Shown in pieces: positions 1-8,966 of a stretch of DNA of 64,000 nt. The translations under genes were made by a program, and so were the position numbers. Source of the stretch: Holophagales bacterium (lineage in GTDB: Bacteria; Acidobacteriota; Thermoanaerobaculia; UBA5066); NCBI GenBank assembly GCA_016719485.1, contig JADJZB010000029.1, positions 124,001 to 188,000 of the forward strand. Reading direction: 5' to 3'. How positions within the stretch are numbered: the stretch's first letter is position 1; each line of letters opens with the position of its first letter. The notes beneath the pieces were generated by a model. It was not told the DNA's origin. It saw only the letters and a program-made list of their open reading frames with translations, and searched no databases.

Positions 1-1
1 T

Positions 2-829
2 CCAGGTCTTCTTCGGCTGCCAGAACTTCAGGAGGAGGACCGTCGCCCCCATCGACACGATGGCGCCGGCGATGTCGACGACCCAGGGACCGTGGTAGTT
101 GCTGACGAGGAACTGCGTGACGGCGAAGCTGAGGCCCGAGGTCAGGCAGGCGGGCCAGACCTCCCACATCGCCTTGCGGCCGGCCATCGCCCAGACGAGC
201 CAGAAGGGGACGAGGAGAGAGAAGAAGGGGAGCTGCCGGCCGGTCATGGCCGAGAGAGCCTGGACGTCGAGGCCGGTGACGGACGCCAGGACGACGATGG
301 GCGTGCCGAGCGCGCCGTAGGCGACCGGGGCGGTGTTTCCGATCAGGGCGATCCCGGCCGCGAGAAGGGGCCGGAAGCCGAGGCCGATGAGCATCGCCGC
401 GGAGATCGCGACCGGGGTCCCGAAGCCCGCAGCGCCCTCGATGAACGCGCCGAAGGAGAACGCGATCAGCAGCGCCTGGATCCGGCGGTCGTCCGCGAGA
501 CCCGCGACGGTGTGCTTGACGACCTCGAAGTCACCCGACTTCACGGTGAGGTCGTAGACGAAGATCGCGCAGAGAACGATCCAGCCGATCGGGAAGAGGC
601 CGTAGGCCGCCCCGTACACGGCCGAGGTCAGCGCGAGCTTCGTCGGCATCCCGTATACGAAGATGGCGACTCCGAGGGAGGTCGCGAGTCCCAGGAGCGC
701 GGCCTTGTGCGCCTTCACGTGGAAGAACGCGAGCAGGCCCAGCAGCACGACCACCGGAAGTGCCGCCACGAGGGCCGAGAGCAGCAGGTTGCCTGCTACC
801 GGGGTGTAGATCTGGGTCCAGGTCAGCAT
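2..829 (-). CDS. lctP: L-lactate permease, LctP/LldP family (3' part beyond the window)
   Basis: This is an inner-membrane symporter of the LctP family, which takes up lactate and in some members glycolate. The 276 codons visible hold repeated hydrophobic segments and the family's core motifs YGLFPIGWI, AFSFGAFIEGAAGFGTPVAI and NTAPVAYGALGTP, close to textbook LldP. The start is ATG at 829-827, preceded by an AGGAGGGG ribosome binding site. The gene runs off the left edge, so about half of the usual 500-570 residues is missing. It lies downstream of the response regulator gene on the same strand, with 180 bp between them that hold a CCTAGGTATCATGG motif. With lutC and lutBA nearby, the role as lactate importer is very likely; the exact substrate is inferred from the family. 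Confidence 0.93.
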   Translation of the reverse strand, partial: MLTWTQIYTPVAGNLLLSALVAALPVVVLLGLLAFFHVKAHKAALLGLATSLGVAIFVYGMPTKLALTSAVYGAAYGLFPIGWIVLCAIFVYDLTVKSGDFEVVKHTVAGLADDRRIQALLIAFSFGAFIEGAAGFGTPVAISAAMLIGLGFRPLLAAGIALIGNTAPVAYGALGTPIVVLASVTGLDVQALSAMTGRQLPFFSLLVPFWLVWAMAGRKAMWEVWPACLTSGLSFAVTQFLVSNYHGPWVVDIAGAIVSMGATVLLLKFWQPKKTW

Positions 830-871
830 TGTCCCCTCCTCTTCCCAACCAGATGGGCCTAAGGATGGGGA

Positions 872-886
872 CCATGATACCTAGGT
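872..886 (-). promoter_or_regulatory. Candidate operator/-10 region upstream of lctP
   Basis: On the minus strand this reads ACCTAGGTATCATGG and ends 42 bases before the lctP start codon. It contains the palindrome ACCTAGGT and a good -10-like hexamer, TATCAT. Thirteen of 14 bases (CCTAGGTATCATGG) recur before the second permease gene at 56557-56570. No convincing -35 box lies 17 bases upstream, which fits an activator-dependent promoter. The adjacent LuxR/NarL-type response regulator is the obvious candidate to bind it; this is inference. Confidence 0.5.
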
Positions 887-1009
887 GCAATGATGAAAGT
901 GCATCAATTCACCCGTCTTTCTACTTAGAGACAGGGCCGGGGTGTCCACTGGATACGCCTCAACGGGAGACAGGACAGTCCCGATCCGCTTCCGGAGACT
1001 CCCGACCCT

Positions 1010-1657
1010 TCAGGGAGCGGAAAGGCCTTCCCTGATGGCGAAACGGGTCAGCTCGGCCGCCGTGTGGATCTCCAGCTTGTTCATGAGGTTCTGCTTGTGG
1101 ACCTCGACCGTCTTCACGCTGATGGACAGTTCCAGCGCGATCTCCCGCGGCCGCATCCCGTCCGCCAGGAGCTTCAGGACCTGTCTCTCGCGAGGGGTCA
1201 GGCCGCCGAGCGACGGGGAGCCCGGGGCGGACGTTCGCTGCATGAGCTCCTCGACGACGAGCCCGGCGATCGACGGGCTGAGGTAGGTCTTCCCCTCCGT
1301 GATCGTCCGGATCGCCAGCGCCAGCTCCTCGAACGCCCCGTCCTTCAGAACGTATCCGAGGGCGCCGGCCCGCAGGATCTCCGCGACGAAACGCCGATCG
1401 GCGTACATGGAGAGCGCCACGATGCGCACTTGCGGGAGCTCCGCGAGGATGAGCCGGGTCGCCTCGACGCCGTTCAGCTCCGGCATGGCGATGTCCATCA
1501 CGATGACGTCGGGCCGGAGGAGACGCGCCTGCGTGACGGCGTCGCGCCCGTCGGCGGCCTCTCCGACGACCTCGAGGTCCGGCTGCTGGCCGAGGAGGGT
1601 CCGGAGCCCCTCGCGGACGATCCGGTGGTCGTCCACCAGGAGGATGGTCGTGCTCAT
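1010..1657 (-). CDS. Response regulator, LuxR/NarL type
   Basis: This is a 215-residue two-component response regulator. The receiver domain (about 4-120) shows the acidic pair D9-D10, the phosphorylation site D55 in VIVMDIAMPELNG, and K105. The C-terminal helix-turn-helix (about 150-210) has the LuxR-family run LTPRERQVLKLLADG followed by SVKTVEVHKQNLMNKL. Its ATG overlaps the stop of the upstream kinase gene by 4 bp (ATGA), so the two are translationally coupled and form one pair. It is followed by lctP on the same strand, and the divergent lut genes lie just beyond the kinase. It therefore probably activates lactate-use genes; the target genes are inferred from position and from the shared CTAG motifs. 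Confidence 0.9.
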   Translation of the reverse strand: MSTTILLVDDHRIVREGLRTLLGQQPDLEVVGEAADGRDAVTQARLLRPDVIVMDIAMPELNGVEATRLILAELPQVRIVALSMYADRRFVAEILRAGALGYVLKDGAFEELALAIRTITEGKTYLSPSIAGLVVEELMQRTSAPGSPSLGGLTPRERQVLKLLADGMRPREIALELSISVKTVEVHKQNLMNKLEIHTAAELTRFAIREGLSAP

Positions 1658-3972
1658 TCGCCCTGCCCGCTGGCCTCCGCCGCATAAGGTAGCACGAGGG
1701 TTACGGACGTTCCTTCTCCGGGGGCCGAACGGATGGAGACGCTCCCGCCGAGGTCGTCGAACCGCTCCTGGATGCTGAAGAGGCCGAAGCTCCGGCGGGC
1801 GTCGGGAAGGGCCGCCGCAGCCGGGACGTCGAAGCCCTCTCCATCGTCCTCGAGGGTCGCCTCGACGACGCCCTCGAGCCAGCGGAGGTGCAGGGAGACG
1901 CCGCTGGCGCCGGCGTGCTTGACGACGTTGAGCAGGAGCTCGCGGACCGCCGAGAAGACGAGGAACCGGCGTTCCTCGCCGAGGTCGCGCTGCGTTCCCT
2001 CTTTCGTCAGCCGGAAGGCGACGCCGTGCCGCTGCTCGACGCTCTCGCCGAGCCACTCCAGGGCGGCCTCCAGGCCGAGCTGATAGAGGATGGGCGGGCT
2101 CAGCTCCCACGTGAGCGAGCGCGTCTCCTGGACGGCGTCCCCGACGAGAGAGTGGACCTCCTCGAGGGCCGGGGCGAAGGGGGTCCCCTCGGCCCCCTGG
2201 CGGAGGGAGGCGAGCTTCACTTTCGCCATCGAGAGGACGGCTCCGAGCTGGTCGTGAAGGTGCGCGGCGATCGTCCGGCGCTCCCGCTCTTCGACCTGTG
2301 TCAGCTCGCCCGCCAGCCCGCGCAGCTTCTGGCGCGTCCGGTCCAGCTTCTCCGCCATGCGGCGGCGCTCGCTGACGTCCTGGACGATTCCCTCGTAGTG
2401 GTCGACGCGGCCCTTCTCGTTCCGGATCGCCCGCGCGTTCTCGAGGACCCAGATGAGTCCGCCGTCCTTCCTCCTGACGAGCGACTCGAAGCCTCGCACC
2501 TCTTCCGCGGACGCGAGCGACTCCTCGAACCTGGCCCGGCTGCCGGGCTGGACGTAGAAGTCCTTCCGGATGTCGGCGATGGCCTCGACCATGTCGGTCG
2601 GCGATGCGTAGCCGGCCATCGCGGCGAGGGCCGGGTTCACGGTCACGAACCGCCCGGACGGAGTCGACTGGTAGATCCCTTCCGCCGCGTTCTCGAAGAT
2701 GCTCCTCAGATTCATTTCCGCGGCCCGAAGCGCCCGTTCCGTCCTCTCCCGCTCGAGGATGTCCCTCCGGAGCTCCTCGTTGGCCGTCGAGAGCTGCGCC
2801 GAGCGGACTCGGATCGTCTCCTCCAGCTGCTCCTGGTGCTCCCGCAGCGCCGCCTCGGCCAGCTTCCGCCGGCTGATGTTCAGCGCGAGGACCGCGTTCA
2901 GGACGCCGAGAAGGATCAGCGCCCCGGCGCCCGTGAGGATCAGGTTCCGGTAGCGGGAGTACGCCGACTCGGGGAGGTTGATCACGGTGCTCCCGGCCGG
3001 AAGACGGGAGGACGGGATGCCCCACCTCACGAGCTGGACATGGTCGAAGAGATACCGTCCCGGGAGGCTCCTCACGACCGGGATCGACGCCGGGTCCGCT
3101 CCGCGAAGGACTTTCAGCGCGATCGTCCCGGCCGTCTCTCCCTGGTCGAAGCCGCTCGCGAGCATGCCGCCCACGAGCCCGAACCCGAGGTTGAAGTCCC
3201 AGGCGCCGTACACGGGGACGGTCGAGGCCTCGGAGACGAGCCGGATGCTCTCGTCGTACCCGAAGACCCTTCCCTCCACGTCTCGGGAGAAGAACGTGAA
3301 GAAGACGAGGCTCGTGGGCGGAAGCGACCGGACCCGGGCGAGGATCTTCGCCATCGGCAGGCCGTCGAGCGGCTCGAGCGGCACGCCCTTCCAGGACGGG
3401 CCGATCTCGTCGAGCCGTTCCCTCACGGCCCGGCCCGTTTCCGTGTCTTCGTTCACGATGTAGATCCGGCTGGTCCCGGGATGGAGCGCGAGGGCCGTGT
3501 CGAGGCTCGCTCCGACGTCGACGTCCTCGCTCACGCCGGTGAAGAGCGGCCGACCCCTCAGTTTCTCTTCCCGGAAATAGTTCACCCCGCAGAAGACGAC
3601 GGGCGTACCTGGAAAGACGTCGTCGCGATGCTCCACGAGGAACTCCATCGCGCGATCGTCGGTGGCCACGATGAGGTCGATCCGGTGGTCGAGGTACTTC
3701 CTCCGGTAAGCCTCCGGGAGCTGGGAAACGTAGCGGTCCTCGAAGAAGCGCTTCGTATCCATGTATTCGACGAAGACGTTCTCGACGCCGAGGGCCGGCT
3801 CGAGCGCCGCGGAGATCCCCCGGTTCTCGTCGTCGGTCCACTTGTAGCCCTTGTAATAGGAGTGGAGAACGAGGACCCTCTTACCCGAGGCTGCATCCGC
3901 CACCGCAGGCTGGGCGGTTGCGGCCGGTCCGACGAGGACCAGAAGAGCGAGGAGGAGCGGGCGGATCTTCAT
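1654..3972 (-). CDS. Sensor histidine kinase with periplasmic ABC-type substrate-binding domain
   Basis: This is a 772-residue membrane kinase. In order: a signal/anchor peptide (KIRPLLLALLVL), a periplasmic domain of the ABC_sub_bind type (about 30-310; RVLVLHSYYKGYKWTDD, FVEYMDTKR, VVFCGVNY), a membrane helix (LILTGAGALILLGVLNAVL), a coiled coil, a PAS domain (about 400-515), a HisKA_3 dimerisation domain with ERRTIAAHLHDQLG (phospho-acceptor H573), and a HATPase_c domain ending in GEGTSVTLVLPY. An ATG 23 codons upstream is possible, but it would abut the lut operator and precede the signal peptide, so the internal ATG was chosen. The fused binding domain means the kinase reads a small extracytoplasmic solute directly. 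Beside lut and lctP that ligand may be lactate or pyruvate; this is inference. Confidence 0.9.
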   Translation of the reverse strand: MKIRPLLLALLVLVGPAATAQPAVADAASGKRVLVLHSYYKGYKWTDDENRGISAALEPALGVENVFVEYMDTKRFFEDRYVSQLPEAYRRKYLDHRIDLIVATDDRAMEFLVEHRDDVFPGTPVVFCGVNYFREEKLRGRPLFTGVSEDVDVGASLDTALALHPGTSRIYIVNEDTETGRAVRERLDEIGPSWKGVPLEPLDGLPMAKILARVRSLPPTSLVFFTFFSRDVEGRVFGYDESIRLVSEASTVPVYGAWDFNLGFGLVGGMLASGFDQGETAGTIALKVLRGADPASIPVVRSLPGRYLFDHVQLVRWGIPSSRLPAGSTVINLPESAYSRYRNLILTGAGALILLGVLNAVLALNISRRKLAEAALREHQEQLEETIRVRSAQLSTANEELRRDILERERTERALRAAEMNLRSIFENAAEGIYQSTPSGRFVTVNPALAAMAGYASPTDMVEAIADIRKDFYVQPGSRARFEESLASAEEVRGFESLVRRKDGGLIWVLENARAIRNEKGRVDHYEGIVQDVSERRRMAEKLDRTRQKLRGLAGELTQVEERERRTIAAHLHDQLGAVLSMAKVKLASLRQGAEGTPFAPALEEVHSLVGDAVQETRSLTWELSPPILYQLGLEAALEWLGESVEQRHGVAFRLTKEGTQRDLGEERRFLVFSAVRELLLNVVKHAGASGVSLHLRWLEGVVEATLEDDGEGFDVPAAAALPDARRSFGLFSIQERFDDLGGSVSIRSAPGEGTSVTLVLPYAAEASGQGE

Positions 3973-4048
3973 CGGGCAGGCCAGCGGGGAGGCTAGCAGG
4001 GCATCACCGGCCCGGGGGCGGCCTGACGGACGATCCTCCAAGAATTTC

Positions 4049-4079
4049 CTAGATACTTTTACCTAGTTCCAGCTAGACT
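4049..4079 (+). promoter_or_regulatory. Inverted-repeat operator and -10 box of the lut genes
   Basis: CTAGATA (4049-4055) and TACCTAG (4060-4066) form an inverted repeat with one mismatch around the 4-base spacer CTTT. A -10-like TAGACT sits at 4074-4079. The position expected for the -35 box (AGATAC, 4051-4056) lies inside the repeat and is a poor match to TTGACA, as in activator-dependent promoters. Paired 7-mers are typical of NarL-family regulators. The site lies between the divergent kinase and lutC genes. GCTAGACTSGG recurs before the second permease gene at 56529-56539. Confidence 0.5.
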
Positions 4080-4124
4080 GGGGGGCCAGGCACCGGGCAT
4101 GACATCCCGGTCCGGGAGGTCGCG

Positions 4125-4688
4125 ATGTTCGACACGTTCCGTACACGCGCCGAGGCCGTGAGCGCGGAGGTCCACAGGGTCGGCAGCGCTGCCGAGGCCG
4201 TCCAATTCGTCGAGGAGCTGCTCCGGCGTGAAGGGGCTGCGGACGTGCCCGGCCTCAGGGCGGTGTGGGCGGCCGGTCCGCTCGTGTCGCGCTCCCTCGC
4301 GTCGTCCCTCGCCTCGCGTGTCCCCGGCTTGACCTTCGACGTCACGCGGGAGGCGGCCACCGAGAGCCGCGTCGGCGTCAGCGAGATGGAGTGGGGGCTC
4401 GCCGACACGGGTACGGTCGTCCAGGACGCCACCGACCCCGTCCTCCGCCTCGTCTCGACGCTGCCGGAGATCCACGTCGCTCTCCTTCCCGCCAGCCGGA
4501 TCCTCCCGGGGCTCGCCGACGTCGTGCCGAAGCTCGATCCGGGCCGCGCTCCTTACATCTCCTTCATCACCGGGCCGAGCCGGACGGCCGACATCGAGCG
4601 GGTCCTGACGATCGGCGTCCACGGGCCGTCGCGCCTCGTGGTCGTCGTCCACGACGGTGACGGTGCGAACCCGGAGGTGATGCCATGA
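4125..4688 (+). CDS. lutC: LutC-type lactate utilisation protein (LUD domain)
   Basis: This is a 187-residue LUD-domain protein, the small subunit of the LutABC (LldEFG) complex that oxidises L-lactate to pyruvate. The family signature is clear in the C-terminal half: EMEWGLADTGTVVQDA, LRLVSTLPEIHVALL, YISFITGPSRTADIE and the closing VHGPSRLVVVVHD. GGGAGG at 4113-4118 is the ribosome binding site for the ATG. The stop overlaps the start of lutBA by 4 bp (ATGA). The promoter directly upstream carries the CTAG inverted repeat. Order and coupling with lutBA make the assignment firm. In this family the LUD domain is thought to help assembly or electron transfer rather than to carry the substrate site. 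Confidence 0.93.
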   Translation: MFDTFRTRAEAVSAEVHRVGSAAEAVQFVEELLRREGAADVPGLRAVWAAGPLVSRSLASSLASRVPGLTFDVTREAATESRVGVSEMEWGLADTGTVVQDATDPVLRLVSTLPEIHVALLPASRILPGLADVVPKLDPGRAPYISFITGPSRTADIERVLTIGVHGPSRLVVVVHDGDGANPEVMP

Positions 4689-6847
4689 CGATGACGTTCC
4701 GCAAGGAGATCGGCGAGGCGCTCGGCAACCCGAACCTCGCCGGGGCCCTCGGCCGGTTCTACGAGGCCTACCCGATCAGCCGCGCGAAGGCGTACCAGGG
4801 AGTCGACTTCGAGGCGGTGAGGACGCGCATCGCCGAGGTGAAGGGAGACGCCGCCGGACGCTTCCCGGAGCTCGTGGCCCGGTTCAAGAAGGAGGCCGAG
4901 GCGCGCGGCGCGAAGGTCGTCCTCCTGAAGAGCCCCGAGGAGGTCCGGAGCTACATCGTCGACCTGGCCCGCGAGAAGGGCGTGAAGAAGGTCGCGAAGT
5001 CCAAGTCGATGGCCTCCGAGGAGGTCCACCTCAATGCGGCGCTCACCGAAGCCGGGATCGACGTGAAGGAGACCGACCTCGGCGAGTGGATCATCCAGCT
5101 GGCCGGCCAGCGCCCCTCGCACATGGTGATGCCGGCGATCCACCTGACGAAGGAGGACGTGGCCGAGATCTTCAGCAAGGAGGTCGGCGAACGGCTCGCG
5201 AACGACATCCCGCGCCTCGTGAAGGTGGCGAAGAAGGAGCTGCGCCCCGCGTTCCTCGAGGCCGACATGGGAATCTCGGGGGCCAACATCGCCGTCGCCG
5301 AGACCGGGACGCTCGTACTCGTCACGAACGAGGGGAACGCCCGCCTCGTCACGACCCTGCCGAAGATCCACGTCGCGATCGTCGGCCTCGAGAAGCTCGT
5401 CCCCGCCTTCGCGGACGTCGTCCCGATCCTCACCGCCCTCCCCCGCAGCGCGACCGGACAGCTGATGACGAGCTACGTCTCGATGATCACCGGCGCCGCG
5501 CCGAACACCGACGGGACGCCGAAGGAGCTGCACATCGTCCTGATGGACCACCGGCGGAGCGAGATGGCGGCCGACCCGGTCTTCAAGGAGGCGCTGCAGT
5601 GCATCCGCTGCGCCTCCTGCCTGAACGTCTGCCCCGTCTACCGTCACGTCGGCGGGCACGTCTTCGGGGACGTCTACACGGGCGGCATCGGCACCATCCT
5701 GACGGCCTGGACCGGGGCGATGGAGCGCTCGAAGGAGATCCAGGGGCTCTGCATCCAGTGCGGCAACTGCGTCGGCGTCTGCCCGGGGAAGATCGACATC
5801 CCCGAGCTCATCGTCGAGGTGCGCCGGCGACAGGTGCAGGACAAGGGGCAGCCGTTCGTCCAGAAGGCGATCTTCAAGGTCGTCAACAACCGCCGCCTCT
5901 TCCACTCGGTCCTGCGCTCGGCCTCCCTCGCCCAGAAGCCGTTCGAGAAGGACGGGTTCGTGCGGCACCTGCCGTTCTTCCTCTCGGGGCTCGCCGACTT
6001 CCGGAGCCTCCCCGCCATTGCCGACAGGCCCTTCCGCGACACGTTCAAGGAGATCCCGCAGAAGAAGGGAACCAGGAAGGCCGCGTTCTACGCCGGCTGC
6101 CTCATCGACTTCGCCTACCCCGGAATGGGCGAGGACGTCGTGAAGGTGCTCAACGCGGGAGGCGTCGAGGTGACCTTCCCCGAGGCCCAGACCTGCTGCG
6201 GCGCCCCCGCGCGCTACAGCGGCGCTTACGAGGTCGCCGCGCAGAACGCGATCGACAACCTCGAGGCGCTCCTCGCCGAGGAGGTCGACTGGGTCGTCTC
6301 GGCCTGCCCCACCTGCACGACGGCCCTGAAGCACGAGTTCGCGCGGGCGCTCCGGAGCACGGGGAAGACCGAGTGGCTTGCAAAGGCCGACGCCCTCGCC
6401 GCGAAGGTGATCGACTTCTCCTCCCTCGTCACGAAGCTCGTCGGGGACGGGTCGCTGAAGATCGATACGAAGAAGCTCCCGCCCGTCACGTACCACGACT
6501 CCTGCCACCTGAAGCGAACCCTGCACGTCTCAGAGGAGCCGCGCGCGCTCCTCCGGAAGGCCGGCCACGAGGTCGTCGAGATGAAGGAGTCGGACACCTG
6601 CTGCGGCATGGGCGGCTCCTACTCGCTCAAGTTCCCCGAGATCAGCAAGCCGATCCTCCAGAAGAAGCTCGCGAACATCCGCGACACGAAGGCCGGGACC
6701 GCCGCGATGGACTGCCCCGGCTGCGTCATGCAGATTCGCGGCGGGTTCGACAAGAAGGAGAACCCGGTCGAGGTACAGCACATCGCCCGGCTGCTCGCCA
6801 GGGCGCTGGATGAGGAGACCCCACCGGCAAACTCGAAAAGGCCCTGA
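4685..6847 (+). CDS. lutB: LutB-LutA fusion, iron-sulfur L-lactate dehydrogenase subunit
   Basis: This 720-residue fusion joins the LutB and LutA subunits of the L-lactate oxidation complex. Residues 1-300 are a LUD-type domain (GISGANIAVAETGTLVLVTN, LPKIHVAIVGLEKLVP). Next come two 4Fe-4S ferredoxin motifs, C306-C309-C312-C316 (CIRCASCLNVCP) and C356-C359-C362-C366 (CIQCGNCVGVCP). From about 455 to the end is LutA, with two CCG domains: TCCGAPARYSGAYE (C504-C505) and DTCCGMGGSY (C639-C640). In Bacillus these are separate proteins; fused forms are known, as I recall, in sulfate reducers. It probably accepts electrons from lactate and passes them to the quinone pool or another carrier. It ends 10 bp from the convergent transglycosylase gene. 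Confidence 0.93.
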   Translation: MTMTFRKEIGEALGNPNLAGALGRFYEAYPISRAKAYQGVDFEAVRTRIAEVKGDAAGRFPELVARFKKEAEARGAKVVLLKSPEEVRSYIVDLAREKGVKKVAKSKSMASEEVHLNAALTEAGIDVKETDLGEWIIQLAGQRPSHMVMPAIHLTKEDVAEIFSKEVGERLANDIPRLVKVAKKELRPAFLEADMGISGANIAVAETGTLVLVTNEGNARLVTTLPKIHVAIVGLEKLVPAFADVVPILTALPRSATGQLMTSYVSMITGAAPNTDGTPKELHIVLMDHRRSEMAADPVFKEALQCIRCASCLNVCPVYRHVGGHVFGDVYTGGIGTILTAWTGAMERSKEIQGLCIQCGNCVGVCPGKIDIPELIVEVRRRQVQDKGQPFVQKAIFKVVNNRRLFHSVLRSASLAQKPFEKDGFVRHLPFFLSGLADFRSLPAIADRPFRDTFKEIPQKKGTRKAAFYAGCLIDFAYPGMGEDVVKVLNAGGVEVTFPEAQTCCGAPARYSGAYEVAAQNAIDNLEALLAEEVDWVVSACPTCTTALKHEFARALRSTGKTEWLAKADALAAKVIDFSSLVTKLVGDGSLKIDTKKLPPVTYHDSCHLKRTLHVSEEPRALLRKAGHEVVEMKESDTCCGMGGSYSLKFPEISKPILQKKLANIRDTKAGTAAMDCPGCVMQIRGGFDKKENPVEVQHIARLLARALDEETPPANSKRP

Positions 6848-6856
6848 AGGGGCGGC

Positions 6857-8812
6857 TCAGTCGGGCGCACCGTCCGCGCCGCTCGAGCCACCCTCCGCTC
6901 TGCCCGGCGCGGGCGGTGTTGAAAGCGCGGCCGGAGCAGCCGTGGGGGCGGTCGTCGGCGTCACGACGGGGGATCCCGCCTTCGCCTCGCCTGTCGGAAC
7001 CTGGGGTGCGGGCGGCACCGGCGGCCCCTCCGCCTCAGGACCCAGGAGCTTCCCGGGCGCGTCGTCGGACGGCTCCCCTGGCAGGAGCTCGCTCTCGTTC
7101 GCGCCGGGCTCTTCGAGCGGTTCGACGATGGCGTCGGGCGGCGTCCAGCGGAGGATGAGGGGTGCGGCGAGCTCGGCCGCGAGCTCTTCGTCCGTCAGCG
7201 CGTCGACCGACCGGAGGCGCCGGAGGCAGGCGTTCACGAGCCTCGCGAACCCGCGCGAGAGGACGCCGCTGGCGAACGAGCCCTGGTACTTGACCGGACC
7301 CGGGATCAGCGAGACGAGGAACGCGCTCTCGCGGGGTGTCAGCTCGGACGGGTTCTTGCCGAAGTAGTGTCGCGCGGCGGGGCCGAGGCCGTGCAGACCC
7401 GGCCCCCACTCGATCACGTTCAGGTAGATCTCCAGGATCCGCCGCTTCCCGAGAGTCGGCTCGAGCAGGAGGGCGAGGGCCGCCTCCTGGAGTTTTCGCC
7501 GGTAGCTGCGCTCCCGCGTGAGAAACAGGTTCTTGGCGAGCTGCTGCGTGATCGTCGAGGCGCCGCGGGCCCGCTGTCCGCGAACCCAGTTGATCGACAT
7601 CGCCACCGGGACCTCGCCCAGGTCGAGCCCGCTGTGCCCCCAGAAGTTCGCGTCCTCGGAGATCAGGAGCGCCCGGAGGAAGAGGGGCGGCACGTCGTCG
7701 AGTGGAACGAAGTCCGGGCTGGCGGGGTCGACCGTCACGAGTACCTTCCGGCCGTCGCGCCCCGTCATGGAACGCCGGAACGGACCGCGGAACTGCTCGA
7801 GCGCGGGCAGAGACCTCGAGGGAGGGTGAAAATCCAGACGCTCCTCGACGACGAACGACTTCGGGTCGAGCATCCGTCCCGTCACGCGGGCCTCGAGCGC
7901 CGCGCTCCCCAGATCGCCCTCGGTGGCTGGCAGGTCCAGGCCCGAGGCCGCCAGAAGAGTCGCGAGCTCGAGGCGCGGGATCGACGTCTCCAGGTCGAGC
8001 CAGAGGTCCCGGGGCGCCCACGCGGCGACGACCCGCGATCGCGCGCTCAGGCCCGCGGCCGCCCCGGAGGCGCAGGCCACGTCGAGCAGGCGGGCGTCCC
8101 GGTAGAGCTTCGCCGAGACGGAGCCCTCGGCGTCGAACGGTTCGCCGAGCGACTCCATCCCGGGCGCGTCCTCCTCGGGAGGCGCCGCGAGCCTCGCGCC
8201 GGCAGAGCGCAGGTTCGCTTCGATCTCGAGGCCGTCCTCCGGGATCTGTGTCAGGGCGGCGACGCCCGACACGACGCCGAGGTCTCCGACCCAGACGCCG
8301 TCCCGGCGCAGCGTGACGAGCCGTGTCAGGTCGAGACCCCCGAGGCGAACGCGAACCGCGCCCTTCCCCGGCCGCTCGAGACCGACCTTCCCTTCGCCTG
8401 ATCGGCCCTCGAGCGCGAGGATCCCCTCCGACAGGGAGATGTCCCAGCTGCTCGGCGGCACCGACAAGGAGAGGCCCTGCGGCAGCTCGGCCGTCAGGCC
8501 GCCGAGGTCGAGCCGGCGCAGGTGCCCGAGCGCTCCGAGCCCGACCAGCCCCACCCGGACCTCGACGCTCGGCAGACGCGCGCTCGTCCCACGACCGGTC
8601 ACCCGGACATCGGCCAGGCTCGCCCTGAACGGAAGGCGCACGCGCACCCGGCCGACCGACAGCGCGAAGCCCCGTTCCGCCGCCTCGGCGACGATCCGCT
8701 CCCGGATCTTCCCCTCGAGGACAGCTTCGACCACGGCGATCCCGCCCCTGAGCGCCGCGCCGGCCGCGAGGGCGGCGGCGGCGAGGAGGAGGAGGTGGCG
8801 CGAGCGGGACAT
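6857..8812 (-). CDS. GT51 peptidoglycan transglycosylase with AsmA-like N-terminal region
   Basis: This is a 651-residue membrane-anchored protein. A single N-terminal helix (about 6-28) is followed by about 300 residues of beta-rich AsmA/DUF3971-like sequence. A GT51 glycosyltransferase domain (about 340-545) carries the classic motifs ISEDANFWGHSGLD (catalytic E386), GASTITQQLAKNLFLTRERS and EIYLNVIEWGPGLHGLG. No penicillin-binding transpeptidase domain follows, so it is a monofunctional glycan polymerase acting on lipid II, like MtgA but far longer. The last 80 residues are Pro/Ala-rich and probably disordered. The ATG at 8812 begins a good signal-anchor. The combination with an AsmA-type domain suggests a role at the envelope where lipid transport and wall synthesis meet; this is inference. 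Confidence 0.9.
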   Translation of the reverse strand: MSRSRHLLLLAAAALAAGAALRGGIAVVEAVLEGKIRERIVAEAAERGFALSVGRVRVRLPFRASLADVRVTGRGTSARLPSVEVRVGLVGLGALGHLRRLDLGGLTAELPQGLSLSVPPSSWDISLSEGILALEGRSGEGKVGLERPGKGAVRVRLGGLDLTRLVTLRRDGVWVGDLGVVSGVAALTQIPEDGLEIEANLRSAGARLAAPPEEDAPGMESLGEPFDAEGSVSAKLYRDARLLDVACASGAAAGLSARSRVVAAWAPRDLWLDLETSIPRLELATLLAASGLDLPATEGDLGSAALEARVTGRMLDPKSFVVEERLDFHPPSRSLPALEQFRGPFRRSMTGRDGRKVLVTVDPASPDFVPLDDVPPLFLRALLISEDANFWGHSGLDLGEVPVAMSINWVRGQRARGASTITQQLAKNLFLTRERSYRRKLQEAALALLLEPTLGKRRILEIYLNVIEWGPGLHGLGPAARHYFGKNPSELTPRESAFLVSLIPGPVKYQGSFASGVLSRGFARLVNACLRRLRSVDALTDEELAAELAAPLILRWTPPDAIVEPLEEPGANESELLPGEPSDDAPGKLLGPEAEGPPVPPAPQVPTGEAKAGSPVVTPTTAPTAAPAALSTPPAPGRAEGGSSGADGAPD

Positions 8813-8914
8813 GCGGATCTTCGGACTTTACCGGCACGGGGCCTCGCGCGGGACCAACATTCGCTTCGAGACGACGACTTCGTGGGGAAGGGCCTGGCGT
8901 CCCCGTCAGCGCTC

Positions 8915-8943
8915 TTGACGCGGCGCATTCCTCCCCCTACGGT
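8915..8943 (+). promoter_or_regulatory. Sigma-70-type promoter of the TetR gene
   Basis: TTGACG at 8915-8920 and TACGGT at 8938-8943 are separated by exactly 17 bases. Transcription would begin near 8950. That is downstream of the GTG at 8946, so the ATG at 8967 is the more likely start of the regulator. Confidence 0.55.
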
Positions 8944-8966
8944 GGGTGAGCGAGGCGCGAGGCGGG

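Noticed and set aside
1888..3996. 702-codon open frame opposite the histidine kinase
   Set aside because: No motif, no ribosome binding site and the kinase frame shows all expected domains.
8946..8966. GTG start for the TetR gene
   Set aside because: It lies between the -10 box and the predicted transcription start, so the ATG at 8967 is favoured.
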